A DNA stretch of 6,808 bases from contig CALGLY010000116.1 in NCBI GenBank assembly GCA_937959095.1, positions 1-6,808 on the forward strand, given 5' to 3'. Shown here piece by piece: positions 1 through 6,116 of this stretch. Origin of the DNA: an uncultured Saprospiraceae bacterium. Lineage in GTDB: Bacteria > Bacteroidota > Bacteroidia > Chitinophagales > Saprospiraceae. The notes beneath the pieces are model-generated. The model did no database searches, had not been told where the DNA came from, and saw nothing but the letters and a program-made list of their open reading frames with translations. Made by a program: the position numbers and the translations under genes. Position 1 is the stretch's first letter. Every line of letters begins with the position of its first letter.

Positions 1-832
1 TATCTCTTGAAAAATAAGGGTAGGCGAAATTTCGCATTAAGTTGAAGCCGAATAACCGAGCTGTACCTATAGCGACATCAGAATAACCACTAAAATCACC
101 ATAAATTTGAAACGCAAAAAAGAAACCACCTAAAAGCAACATCAAAGAAGATTGCTCTTGGTAGGTCATGAATATTTCATTAGCAATATGACCGCAGTTA
201 TCCGCTATGAGTAACTTTTTAGCAAGTCCGCCAAGGATTTGGCGTAGCCCATCTTTAGCCTGCTCGCTATTAAATATTCTAGGTTTTGCAAATTGAGGTA
301 ATAAATTAGTAGCTCGTTCAATCGGGCCAGCTACTAGCTGAGGAAAGAAACTCACATAAGCAAAAAAACTTACTATATCTTTGGTTGGTTTCAGTTGTTT
401 TCTATACACATCTATGGTATAGCTAAGCGTTTGGAAAGTATAAAAACTAATACCTACAGGTAAGATAATACTCAATGTCCAGCTATCAATGGAATAACCA
501 AACATGGAAAACATATCCACAAAAGAATCAATAAAGAAATTGAAATATTTAAAAAAGCCAAGTATCCCTAGATTAATAGCTAAACTAAGGAATAACAGTA
601 GTTTTCTAGGCTTTTCTGCTTCCTGCTTATCCATTGCGAGTGCAATAAAATAGTCACAGATAGAACTAAAAAAGATAAGCCCTAAAAATCGCCAATCCCA
701 CCAGCCATAAAACACATAACTAGCTGCTACAATGAGCAAGTTTTGTACTTTAAAATTCTTTTCGGCTACAAACCAGTATAGTAAAAATACTATAGCAAGA
801 AAAATTGGAAACTCGAACGAATTGAATAACAT
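1..832 (-). CDS. MBOAT-family membrane O-acyltransferase (AlgI/DltB-like), C-terminus cut by window edge
   Basis: Reading the minus strand from ATG at 832 gives 277 codons open to the window edge. The protein is strongly hydrophobic, with likely membrane segments near residues 8-22, 31-66, 78-95, 118-135, 153-170 and 228-245. AlgI-type signatures are clear: ASYVFYGWWDWRFL (37-50), LPVGISFYTFQTLSYTID (124-141), VAGPIER (167-173) and QIYGDFSGYSD (242-252), then FNYPY-like FAYPYFSRD at the edge. The family's catalytic His, normally in a WRRWH-type segment just after this point, is outside the window, as is roughly the last 40% of a usual ~470-residue protein. AlgI/DltB proteins pass acyl groups (often acetyl or D-alanyl) across the inner membrane onto extracytoplasmic polymers, usually with a periplasmic SGNH/AlgX-like partner. 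Here it starts 3 nt after the sulfotransferase stop, so the likely target is the glycan made by this locus. Substrate and acyl group are inferred only. Confidence 0.95.
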   Translation of the reverse strand, partial: MLFNSFEFPIFLAIVFLLYWFVAEKNFKVQNLLIVAASYVFYGWWDWRFLGLIFFSSICDYFIALAMDKQEAEKPRKLLLFLSLAINLGILGFFKYFNFFIDSFVDMFSMFGYSIDSWTLSIILPVGISFYTFQTLSYTIDVYRKQLKPTKDIVSFFAYVSFFPQLVAGPIERATNLLPQFAKPRIFNSEQAKDGLRQILGGLAKKLLIADNCGHIANEIFMTYQEQSSLMLLLGGFFFAFQIYGDFSGYSDVAIGTARLFGFNLMRNFAYPYFSRD

Positions 833-835
833 TGC

Positions 836-1537
836 TTATAAGTTGTATCCTAGTTGCTGTGCGATAGGTCCTAACTGGGTCTTAACGAGCGTGATTTGCT
901 CTGGAGAAAAGTGTGTTGCTCCTTCATTTTTTTTGCCTTTTCTAAAAAAACGTGTCCCACTTTTTCCTGCTTCTTCATTTTTTCGCAGTTTATCAATAGT
1001 AGCAGCTTCTATAGCCGTCGCTATTTCTTGTTCTGAATGCTGTCGCTCTAAAAACTTTGCCATCTTTGATAAATTCTCTTGGGGATGTTCTAGCAGGTTT
1101 TCATACAGTACAATGTGTTTGGCGTAATTAATATTTAGCCAGTGCTGATGAAAATTCTTCCATTGTTGTACAGCTTCCTTCACATGTATTGCCCAATCTA
1201 AGCCTTGGTTATTACTAAAATCTCGTCGCCAATGATAATACGATTCAATAGCATCATAAGGTTTGCGCGAGATCACAATTGCCTTGTTATATTTGAAAGA
1301 ATCTCTAGCATGGGTTTTGATAACGACTCCTTCCGATTCCCTTGTGAAAACTCTATCCTTATAGATAGAGCCTGACAATTCTCCTGTTAAGTTTTCAATT
1401 AATACTCTTGTCCAAGTGTTTCCAGAACGCGGAAAACTGGCTAAAGCTGTACGATTTTTATTCTTGAAGGTAGTGGCTAGTGCGTATTTCCAATATACAT
1501 ATTCTTTGGAAAGCTGTAGTATTCTTTTAGGCTTCAT
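836..1537 (-). CDS. PAPS-dependent sulfotransferase (Sulfotransfer_1-like), 233 aa
   Basis: Predicted cytoplasmic enzyme that moves sulfate from PAPS to a hydroxyl or amine acceptor. The 5'-phosphosulfate loop is SFPRSGNTW (residues 34-42). A KTHAR segment (74-78) holds the probable catalytic His76. The 3'-phosphate-binding region is VISRKPYDAIESYYHW (88-103), with Arg91 and Ser99 in the usual places. LYENLLEHP (144-152) and the C-terminal FFRKGK (197-202) complete the family pattern. The usual RKGxxGDW ending is degenerate: after RKGK comes KNEGATHF, without the Trp. At 233 aa it is compact but looks complete, starting at ATG with an A-rich leader. No signal peptide is visible. It is a distant homologue of the partial sulfotransferase at the right edge. 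It starts 24 nt after the glycosyltransferase and ends 3 nt before the acyltransferase, so it is probably a glycan-modifying enzyme. The acceptor cannot be read from sequence. Confidence 0.92.
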   Translation of the reverse strand: MKPKRILQLSKEYVYWKYALATTFKNKNRTALASFPRSGNTWTRVLIENLTGELSGSIYKDRVFTRESEGVVIKTHARDSFKYNKAIVISRKPYDAIESYYHWRRDFSNNQGLDWAIHVKEAVQQWKNFHQHWLNINYAKHIVLYENLLEHPQENLSKMAKFLERQHSEQEIATAIEAATIDKLRKNEEAGKSGTRFFRKGKKNEGATHFSPEQITLVKTQLGPIAQQLGYNL

Positions 1538-1561
1538 TTCTTATATGACGACTTGTTTTGC
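1538..1561 (-). other. Short intergenic leader, glycosyltransferase to sulfotransferase
   Basis: A 24-nt AT-rich spacer, ending in an A-rich ATATAAGAA immediately before the sulfotransferase ATG. No G-rich Shine-Dalgarno sequence is visible, which fits A-rich translation leaders in Bacteroidota. It is too short for a terminator and shows no hairpin, supporting co-transcription. Confidence 0.5.
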
Positions 1562-2830
1562 TTATAAATGTTCTCTAAAATTCAAGCCCTTACCTAAGAA
1601 AGACTTTTCCCAACAGAGTCTAATATTTTTTGCTTCTAAAAAGTAGGTATCAATCCGGTCAACAGCTGTATGAATATTGAACTTTGAATGTTCTTTAAGC
1701 TCTGTAGCTTTCGCTAATAAAGCTGTTCGCGTAGTTGGCTCATTCACCTTTAACATGGCCTCCAATATCGTTGTAGGCTTACGCGGATTAAAGTAAAGTG
1801 CACCATCTCCGAGCATCTCTTTATGTCCTTCCAAATTGGAACACAATACTGGACAACCTAATTCTCTAGCCTCTGCTAGTGGCATATTCGTTGGCCCGAA
1901 AAAGGTTGGCATCACTAGTGCCATAGCATTGGTATACAAAGCCGCTAGTGTTTCTTTTTCTACAAAGCCTAAAAACAATACTCTATCTATTACTCCCTCT
2001 TCTTCACATACCTTTTTGATATAGTTGAGGTGATTATCTTTATCACCACCTGTGAGTGCTAAATAGGCATCTTTATTAGTATGTAAAAATTGCTTGAAGG
2101 CAATGATAAGGTTATAATGATTTTTGTGCGGCCAAAACTGTGCAGGGTAAAGAAAATAAGGTTTGTTTTTTAATATCTCAATATCCAATACGCGCGCTTT
2201 CTGCTCACTTACACTACCAGAAAACAAAGGAACAACTTTTAATTTTTCTGGATGAATAGAGTATTTCTGAAGAATCTCTGCTTTCCCCGCGTCAGATTCG
2301 ACGAAGATAAAAATAGATTGTGGCAATATTTTATTTACCCACAACTCGCGGCGCATATATTTGCCCCCCATAGTTACCTCTGGAAAAGGGAAAGTAGAAC
2401 TATGACTAATATCCCAATTCGTAGTAATACAAGGAAAGTTAGGTATATAGCGATGCCCTTGTATTGGAAAATATAAAAGATGTAATTTATCTGATAAAAA
2501 TTTTCCGTATTGAGCATTTAAATTTGGCTCCATCATAAATTTCTCTATGAATCGAGCAATACCTTTTCCACCTAAAGGGAAGAGAGAAATGATTTTGTGC
2601 AAAAAATTAAGGAAGTGATATTTGCCCCCTTTGGGTTTAGGCAAAACAATTACATCTTTCTTAAATTTATGATCTGTATCAGAGTATTTTTTTATAAAAA
2701 AAACTTCTAATTCGTCCTTAAAATCATGCTGATCTATATAACTCATCAATCGGTGGTAGTATGAGCTTCCCCCTCCTACTTTTGGCGAATAAGAGTCTTT
2801 TAACCATACTCCTACTTTAAATTTCCTCAT
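1562..2830 (-). CDS. GT4-type (GT-B fold) glycosyltransferase, 422 aa
   Basis: A retaining glycosyltransferase of the glycosyl transferases group 1 type, expected to use a nucleotide-activated sugar in the cytoplasm to extend a lipid-linked glycan. The N-terminal acceptor domain begins KVGVWLKDSYSPKVGGGSSYYH (5-26), with the glycine-rich loop that follows the first strand in GT-B enzymes. NWDISHSSTFPFPEVT (138-153) corresponds to the acceptor-domain segment found in this subgroup. The donor domain starts at YFLYPAQFWPHKNH (225-238), with LGFVEKETLAALY (287-299) and FGPTNMPLAEARELGCPV (311-328). This last segment is the E-x7-E-type donor-binding region; Glu320 and Glu323 are the acidic residues present. 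SNLEGHKEMLGDGALYFNP (331-349) follows. Length is normal and no frameshift is seen. Its ATG overlaps the methyltransferase stop by 4 nt (ATGA), suggesting coupled translation. Donor and acceptor are unknown; the neighbouring aminotransferase makes an amino sugar donor possible. Confidence 0.93.
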   Translation of the reverse strand: MRKFKVGVWLKDSYSPKVGGGSSYYHRLMSYIDQHDFKDELEVFFIKKYSDTDHKFKKDVIVLPKPKGGKYHFLNFLHKIISLFPLGGKGIARFIEKFMMEPNLNAQYGKFLSDKLHLLYFPIQGHRYIPNFPCITTNWDISHSSTFPFPEVTMGGKYMRRELWVNKILPQSIFIFVESDAGKAEILQKYSIHPEKLKVVPLFSGSVSEQKARVLDIEILKNKPYFLYPAQFWPHKNHYNLIIAFKQFLHTNKDAYLALTGGDKDNHLNYIKKVCEEEGVIDRVLFLGFVEKETLAALYTNAMALVMPTFFGPTNMPLAEARELGCPVLCSNLEGHKEMLGDGALYFNPRKPTTILEAMLKVNEPTTRTALLAKATELKEHSKFNIHTAVDRIDTYFLEAKNIRLCWEKSFLGKGLNFREHL

Positions 2831-3585
2831 TTTCTAAAAATTAAAATACTATTCCAGCTTTTAAATGTTGGCTTATCAAAAGACCTCCAAGCATAATAAT
2901 CTATTAGTGAGAAATCCGATAGATTCAACATTTCGGGTATGAAAAGATACCTCATTTTGTGGGTTTCTTCTATTTGTTCTACTTCCCCAGTTGCCTTGTC
3001 TTTAATAAAAATAGCATAATTAACATCTACACAATTATCATTGGCATACATAACTGGTTCGGCAATACGTGTTACATGTATGCGCTCATCCTCTAGGCGT
3101 TTCACTCGTACTACAGGCGGGTCAGTAAGTACGCCTGGTCCATACCAAAAGTCGAAGATAAGAACGCCCCCCTTTTTCAAATGCTTACTTGCTGTTTCGA
3201 AAGTTGCTTTCAGGGCTTCATTGGTCGTTTGGTAACTCATCACGTGAAAAAGTGAAACGACTACATCATATTGTTTCTCCCCTCTAAAATCCTGCACATC
3301 CCCTACCTGAAATGATAACTTATCTTTGTATTTTTGATAATCGCCGTCTAAATTTTTATTTGCGATTTCAACCATCGAATCAGAGAAATCAATCCCATCT
3401 ACTTCATACCCCAATTCTGCAAAATGAAATGCATGTTTCCCTGTGCCACAACCCAAGTCTAAAATAGAGTTAGCATCAGGTGCTGAAGATTTGATGAGTT
3501 CGTGGATATATTCTGCTTCTCCCTTATAGTCTTTATCTTTATATAATAAATCGTAATAAGCAGAGTAATTATTAAAGACTTTCAT
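2827..3585 (-). CDS. Class I SAM-dependent methyltransferase, possible sugar N-methyltransferase, 252 aa
   Basis: Rossmann-fold methyltransferase. Motif I, ILDLGCGTGK (41-50), binds SAM. GIDFSDSM (64-71) supplies the acidic residue for the ribose, and GDVQDF (95-100) is the usual adenine-side motif. KHLKKGGVLIFDFW (134-147) is the post-motif strand. The start YYDLLYKDKDYKGEAEYI (10-27), the FDFWYGPG segment (144-151) and the antiparallel C-terminal insert resemble, from memory, the TylM1/DesVI family that N-methylates amino sugars on nucleotide carriers. The gene overlaps the sugar aminotransferase by 14 nt and the glycosyltransferase by 4 nt, which fits methylation of the newly made amine before transfer. 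What is seen is a SAM methyltransferase. N-methylation is inferred, and O-methylation of a glycan or another small substrate remains possible. Confidence 0.93.
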   Translation of the reverse strand: MKVFNNYSAYYDLLYKDKDYKGEAEYIHELIKSSAPDANSILDLGCGTGKHAFHFAELGYEVDGIDFSDSMVEIANKNLDGDYQKYKDKLSFQVGDVQDFRGEKQYDVVVSLFHVMSYQTTNEALKATFETASKHLKKGGVLIFDFWYGPGVLTDPPVVRVKRLEDERIHVTRIAEPVMYANDNCVDVNYAIFIKDKATGEVEQIEETHKMRYLFIPEMLNLSDFSLIDYYAWRSFDKPTFKSWNSILIFRK

Positions 3586-4687
3586 TGATTGCTTTGATTA
3601 AAGAATTCGATACTATTTTTATTTCATCATTATGGATACCTAGTCCTGCTGGAATATAAAACCCTCTTCGTGCTAAGCTTTCAGCAACAGGATAAGTTTC
3701 CCCTTCAAATAAGCCCATTTTCTTAAATACTGGTTGCTCGTGCATACACCAGAAAAAAGTACGTGTTCCTATTTTTTGTTTGCCTAGTGCATCAAGGATA
3801 TAGGTTCGTTGCTCTTGGGATTGAGCAATCAATCCATAAACCCAATAGATATTTTCAGCATAGTCAGTTTGTGCCAATGGAAGTTGTACTTGTCCCTGTA
3901 CTCCTTTCAGGTATTCATTATAGGCATTGCCTATTACTCTTTTCTTTTCTATGTGGGTATCTATTTTTTCTAGTTGTGCTACTCCGAGTGCTGCTTGAAG
4001 ATTGGTCATTCGATAGTTCCAGCCCAATTCTTCATGGACATATCGTACTCCTTTTTTAAAGCAAAGGTTTCGTAATGATTGGCATCGTTCTAGTAGGTGG
4101 TCATCGTCCGTAAGAATCATGCCGCCTTCTCCTGTTGTGATATGCTTATTGGGATAAAAGCTAAAGATACTTATATCACCAAAAGAGCCACATCTTTGTC
4201 CTTTATACTCTTGCCCGTGCATCTCTGCAGCATCTTCAATAATTTTAAGATCATACTTCTTAGCAAGTTCTAGTATCTTATCCATCTCTACAGGTAAGCC
4301 GTAGATATGAACTACAAGTATAGCCTTTGTTTTATCTGTAATTTTGGACTCAATCTGATCCACATCCATATTCCAAGTGTCAGGTTTGGAATCTATCAAC
4401 ACAGGCTTCAGCTTAGAATAGACAAGCGATGCAGCAGGCGAAATAATCGTAAATGTAGGCATAATCACCTCACTTCCTTCAGGTAAATCTAGTGCGCGTA
4501 CTGCTACATCCAATGCTGCAGAACCATTACTGACTGCAATACCATATTTCCGATTATTGTAGGCTGCAAATTCCTTTTCGAATCGCTTGACGAATGGACC
4601 TTCACTGGAAATCCAGCTTGTATCTATACATTCTTGAAGGTACTTTGCTTCATTACCAGAAAGCAAGGGTGTATTTACTGGAATCAT
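3572..4687 (-). CDS. DegT/DnrJ/EryC1/StrS-family PLP sugar aminotransferase, GDP-perosamine synthase-like, 371 aa
   Basis: Fold-type I PLP aminotransferase that converts a 4-keto-6-deoxy nucleotide sugar to its 4-amino form, using glutamate as amino donor. SNGSAALDVA (53-62) forms the phosphate-binding turn, EDAAEMHG (151-158) carries Asp152 for the pyridine nitrogen, and SFGDISIFSFYPNK (168-181) ends with the Schiff-base Lys181. TTGEGGM (184-190) and GWNYRMTNLQAALG (222-235) are standard family motifs. The opening, IPVNTPLLSGNEAKYLQECI, and the TSWISSEGPFVKRFE segment (23-37) are close in pattern to GDP-perosamine synthases of O-antigen clusters as I recall them. Length is typical. ATG overlaps the cupin stop by 4 nt. 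Exact sugar (GDP-perosamine, dTDP-viosamine or a UDP-4-amino sugar) cannot be decided by motif. The matching 4,6-dehydratase is not in the window. Confidence 0.95.
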   Translation of the reverse strand: MIPVNTPLLSGNEAKYLQECIDTSWISSEGPFVKRFEKEFAAYNNRKYGIAVSNGSAALDVAVRALDLPEGSEVIMPTFTIISPAASLVYSKLKPVLIDSKPDTWNMDVDQIESKITDKTKAILVVHIYGLPVEMDKILELAKKYDLKIIEDAAEMHGQEYKGQRCGSFGDISIFSFYPNKHITTGEGGMILTDDDHLLERCQSLRNLCFKKGVRYVHEELGWNYRMTNLQAALGVAQLEKIDTHIEKKRVIGNAYNEYLKGVQGQVQLPLAQTDYAENIYWVYGLIAQSQEQRTYILDALGKQKIGTRTFFWCMHEQPVFKKMGLFEGETYPVAESLARRGFYIPAGLGIHNDEIKIVSNSLIKAINESL

Positions 4688-5115
4688 TGTAATATTACTT
4701 TTTCTTTAGCTATTGGTTCAAAACGAACCTTATCCATCTCGCCACAATAAGGGCCTTGTTTTACTTCTATCATTTCAGAGCTTTCTATCATTTCAAAGCC
4801 ATGCCCCCCATCAGCTAACAAAATCACATCGCCTGCATGCAGTAGTGTGCTTTTTAGATAGTCCTGAGTATTATTATAGAAATCAACTCTTACCTTCCCT
4901 GACTTGATGTAAAGTACCTCCTGTGTGAGCGATACTTCCCTCGCCACTAAATTGTGTCGATGAGGAGGAATAACATAGCCTTCCGGGCGATTCATGTATC
5001 CTATTTGCTGCGAATAATCATCGGGAGTAAAAAATTCGATCCCCTCTTTACTAAAAGATCTCCGTATAATTATTGCCAATACTTTATCGGTAGTGTCTAA
5101 TATTTTTTCAATCAT
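4684..5115 (-). CDS. Small single-domain cupin protein of polysaccharide loci, 143 aa
   Basis: A soluble small beta-barrel protein of unknown function. Cupin motif 1 is readable as GYVIPPHRHN (46-55) with His52 and His54, then Glu66 in TQEVLYIKSG (64-73). Motif 2 is AGDVILLADGGHGFEM (94-109) with His105. Together these give a plausible 3-His/1-Glu metal site. The ending IEVKQGPYCGEMDKVRF (116-132) resembles the EVKxGPY...DK tail that I recall from WbuC-like cupins in O-antigen clusters. It does not show the RGxHAH-type signature of the FdtA/QdtA sugar 3,4-ketoisomerases, so I do not call it an isomerase. It is coupled by 4-nt overlaps to the sulfotransferase before it and the aminotransferase after it, which points to a role in the same glycan pathway. 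The role could be sugar isomerisation or epimerisation, or metal-dependent regulation; none is shown by sequence. Confidence 0.85.
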   Translation of the reverse strand: MIEKILDTTDKVLAIIIRRSFSKEGIEFFTPDDYSQQIGYMNRPEGYVIPPHRHNLVAREVSLTQEVLYIKSGKVRVDFYNNTQDYLKSTLLHAGDVILLADGGHGFEMIESSEMIEVKQGPYCGEMDKVRFEPIAKEKVILQ

Positions 5116-6083
5116 AACCAGATTTTTTTTTGAACTCGATAAAAAAAGAGTAACCCTTTTTTGAGAATTTCAGGTGTATTTCCAGTCAGTTGCTGAAAAC
5201 TAATAGTAGGTATGCAAAACTTTACGGGATGCTCTTTTATAGATTGGATAACTTCTTGGTAAGAATAGCCTAATCGGCTTAATGTATCCTCTCCCAAAGT
5301 TTCTATATATTGTAAAGCTAATTGCTTTTGTTGTTTATCTTTAATACTTTTTTTCCAAGCAGTAAGGTACTGCTCTACTGGCTTATTATGTTTAGTAGCT
5401 GATTTTCTATCAATGAGTTTAGAAGAAGCAAAAATTTCATCTACCTGATAAGTACCTGTTGCTTGGTTAGCATCTTGACTAATTCCTATATATTCAAATA
5501 ACTTAGGTAGTACTTCTTGCGGACGTGAAACGATATCTTCATAGTTGATAAAAAACACGCCAGGATGTTGTTTTAATTTCAGGATTTCTTTAGGGGCTAA
5601 AAGTAAATCACAGATGCGCGGTTCATTCTTAAAACCCGATATTTTTCCATCAAAATTGTAGGAAAGAATGGAAGAAAAAACACTAAGCGGATTTCTGACT
5701 AGAAGCACAATTCTTGCATTCGGAAACACTTCAATGAGTTCTCCTATGATATGGTAATATCTAGGCGTTTTATCCAAAAAAAAATTATCCTCCTTTTTTA
5801 GTGCTGCACCATATAAATCCAGTCCATATTGTCGGATAGCATTTAGCAGAACTGCTTTACCATCCTTAACATCCTTTATATATTTATCAAAGTGTACTTG
5901 AAAGAAATGATAATTGTAACTAGAAGATGTGTGCTTAGTCTGTTTTAATAATTGTGCCATTGGCAGCATCAACCAAGGCTCAGGCAAAGATTCTATTTTG
6001 TTGCTAGAGTTTAAAATCTGTTGCAACATAGAAGAACCCGAACGTGGCTGTGACACCAAGAAAATAAGCTGATTATCCTTCAA
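5112..6083 (-). CDS. Sulfotransferase family protein (Sulfotransfer_3-like), 323 aa, probable TTG start
   Basis: PAPS-dependent sulfotransferase of a subfamily distinct from the other two in the locus. The phosphosulfate loop SQPRSGSSMLQQIL (11-24) lies right after the first strand LIFLV. ESLPEPWLM (31-39), DKTPRYYH (104-111), the 3'-phosphate site RIVLLVRNPLSVFSSIL (124-140; Arg130, Ser138) and FINYEDIVSRP (178-188) follow in the expected order. The C-terminal 100 residues are less conserved. No signal peptide or membrane segment is evident. Start choice: the frame is open only from 6110 and has no ATG before the P-loop. The first ATG (Met19) would cut the nucleotide-binding loop. TTG at 6081-6083 is the only common alternative start. 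It follows the preceding sulfotransferase by 33 nt and overlaps the cupin start by 4 nt. The coding strand contains a T9 tract and an A9 tract. The acceptor is unknown; the locus suggests a glycan. Confidence 0.9.
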   Translation of the reverse strand: MKDNQLIFLVSQPRSGSSMLQQILNSSNKIESLPEPWLMLPMAQLLKQTKHTSSSYNYHFFQVHFDKYIKDVKDGKAVLLNAIRQYGLDLYGAALKKEDNFFLDKTPRYYHIIGELIEVFPNARIVLLVRNPLSVFSSILSYNFDGKISGFKNEPRICDLLLAPKEILKLKQHPGVFFINYEDIVSRPQEVLPKLFEYIGISQDANQATGTYQVDEIFASSKLIDRKSATKHNKPVEQYLTAWKKSIKDKQQKQLALQYIETLGEDTLSRLGYSYQEVIQSIKEHPVKFCIPTISFQQLTGNTPEILKKGLLFFYRVQKKIWL

Positions 6084-6116
6084 AACAGTAGGTATATAAT
6101 ACGATAAGAATTATAC
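6084..6116 (-). other. AT-rich spacer between the first two sulfotransferases, upstream of a TTG start
   Basis: At 33 nt this is the largest non-coding gap in the window. It is almost entirely A and T and holds only an AT-only inverted repeat of 6 bp (6095-6100 with 6110-6115, loop 9 nt). No Shine-Dalgarno sequence, strong hairpin or convincing Bacteroidota promoter (TTTG / TAnnTTTG) is seen. The following frame is open from 6110, so part of the gap could be coding if a rarer start such as ATA (6093-6095) were used. Confidence 0.45.

Noticed and set aside
732..1127. Plus-strand open frame of 131 codons
   Set aside because: It lies antisense across the clearly coding MBOAT and sulfotransferase genes, has no recognisable motif and is Cys/Ser/Phe-rich as expected of a shadow frame.
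3763..4059. Plus-strand open frame of 98 codons with a hydrophobic C-terminal half
   Set aside because: It is antisense to the well-conserved aminotransferase; the hydrophobic stretch is the complement of Lys/Glu-rich coding sequence, not a membrane protein.
2361..4810. Several C5-C6 runs on the plus strand as possible regulatory or G-quadruplex elements
   Set aside because: They are isolated, widely spaced and explained by Gly-Gly or similar codons (GGG GGC/GGG) in the genes on the minus strand.
4684..5115. Cupin as an FdtA/QdtA-type dTDP-sugar 3,4-ketoisomerase
   Set aside because: Length is right, but the RGxHAH-type motif and other family residues are absent; the PPHRH and EVKQGPY pattern fits a different cupin group.
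6095..6115. AT-only inverted repeat with TATAAT in the spacer before the TTG start, as a possible promoter or terminator
   Set aside because: Six AT pairs with a 9-nt loop are too weak for a terminator, and a TATAAT in such AT-rich sequence is expected by chance; no matching -33 element is seen.
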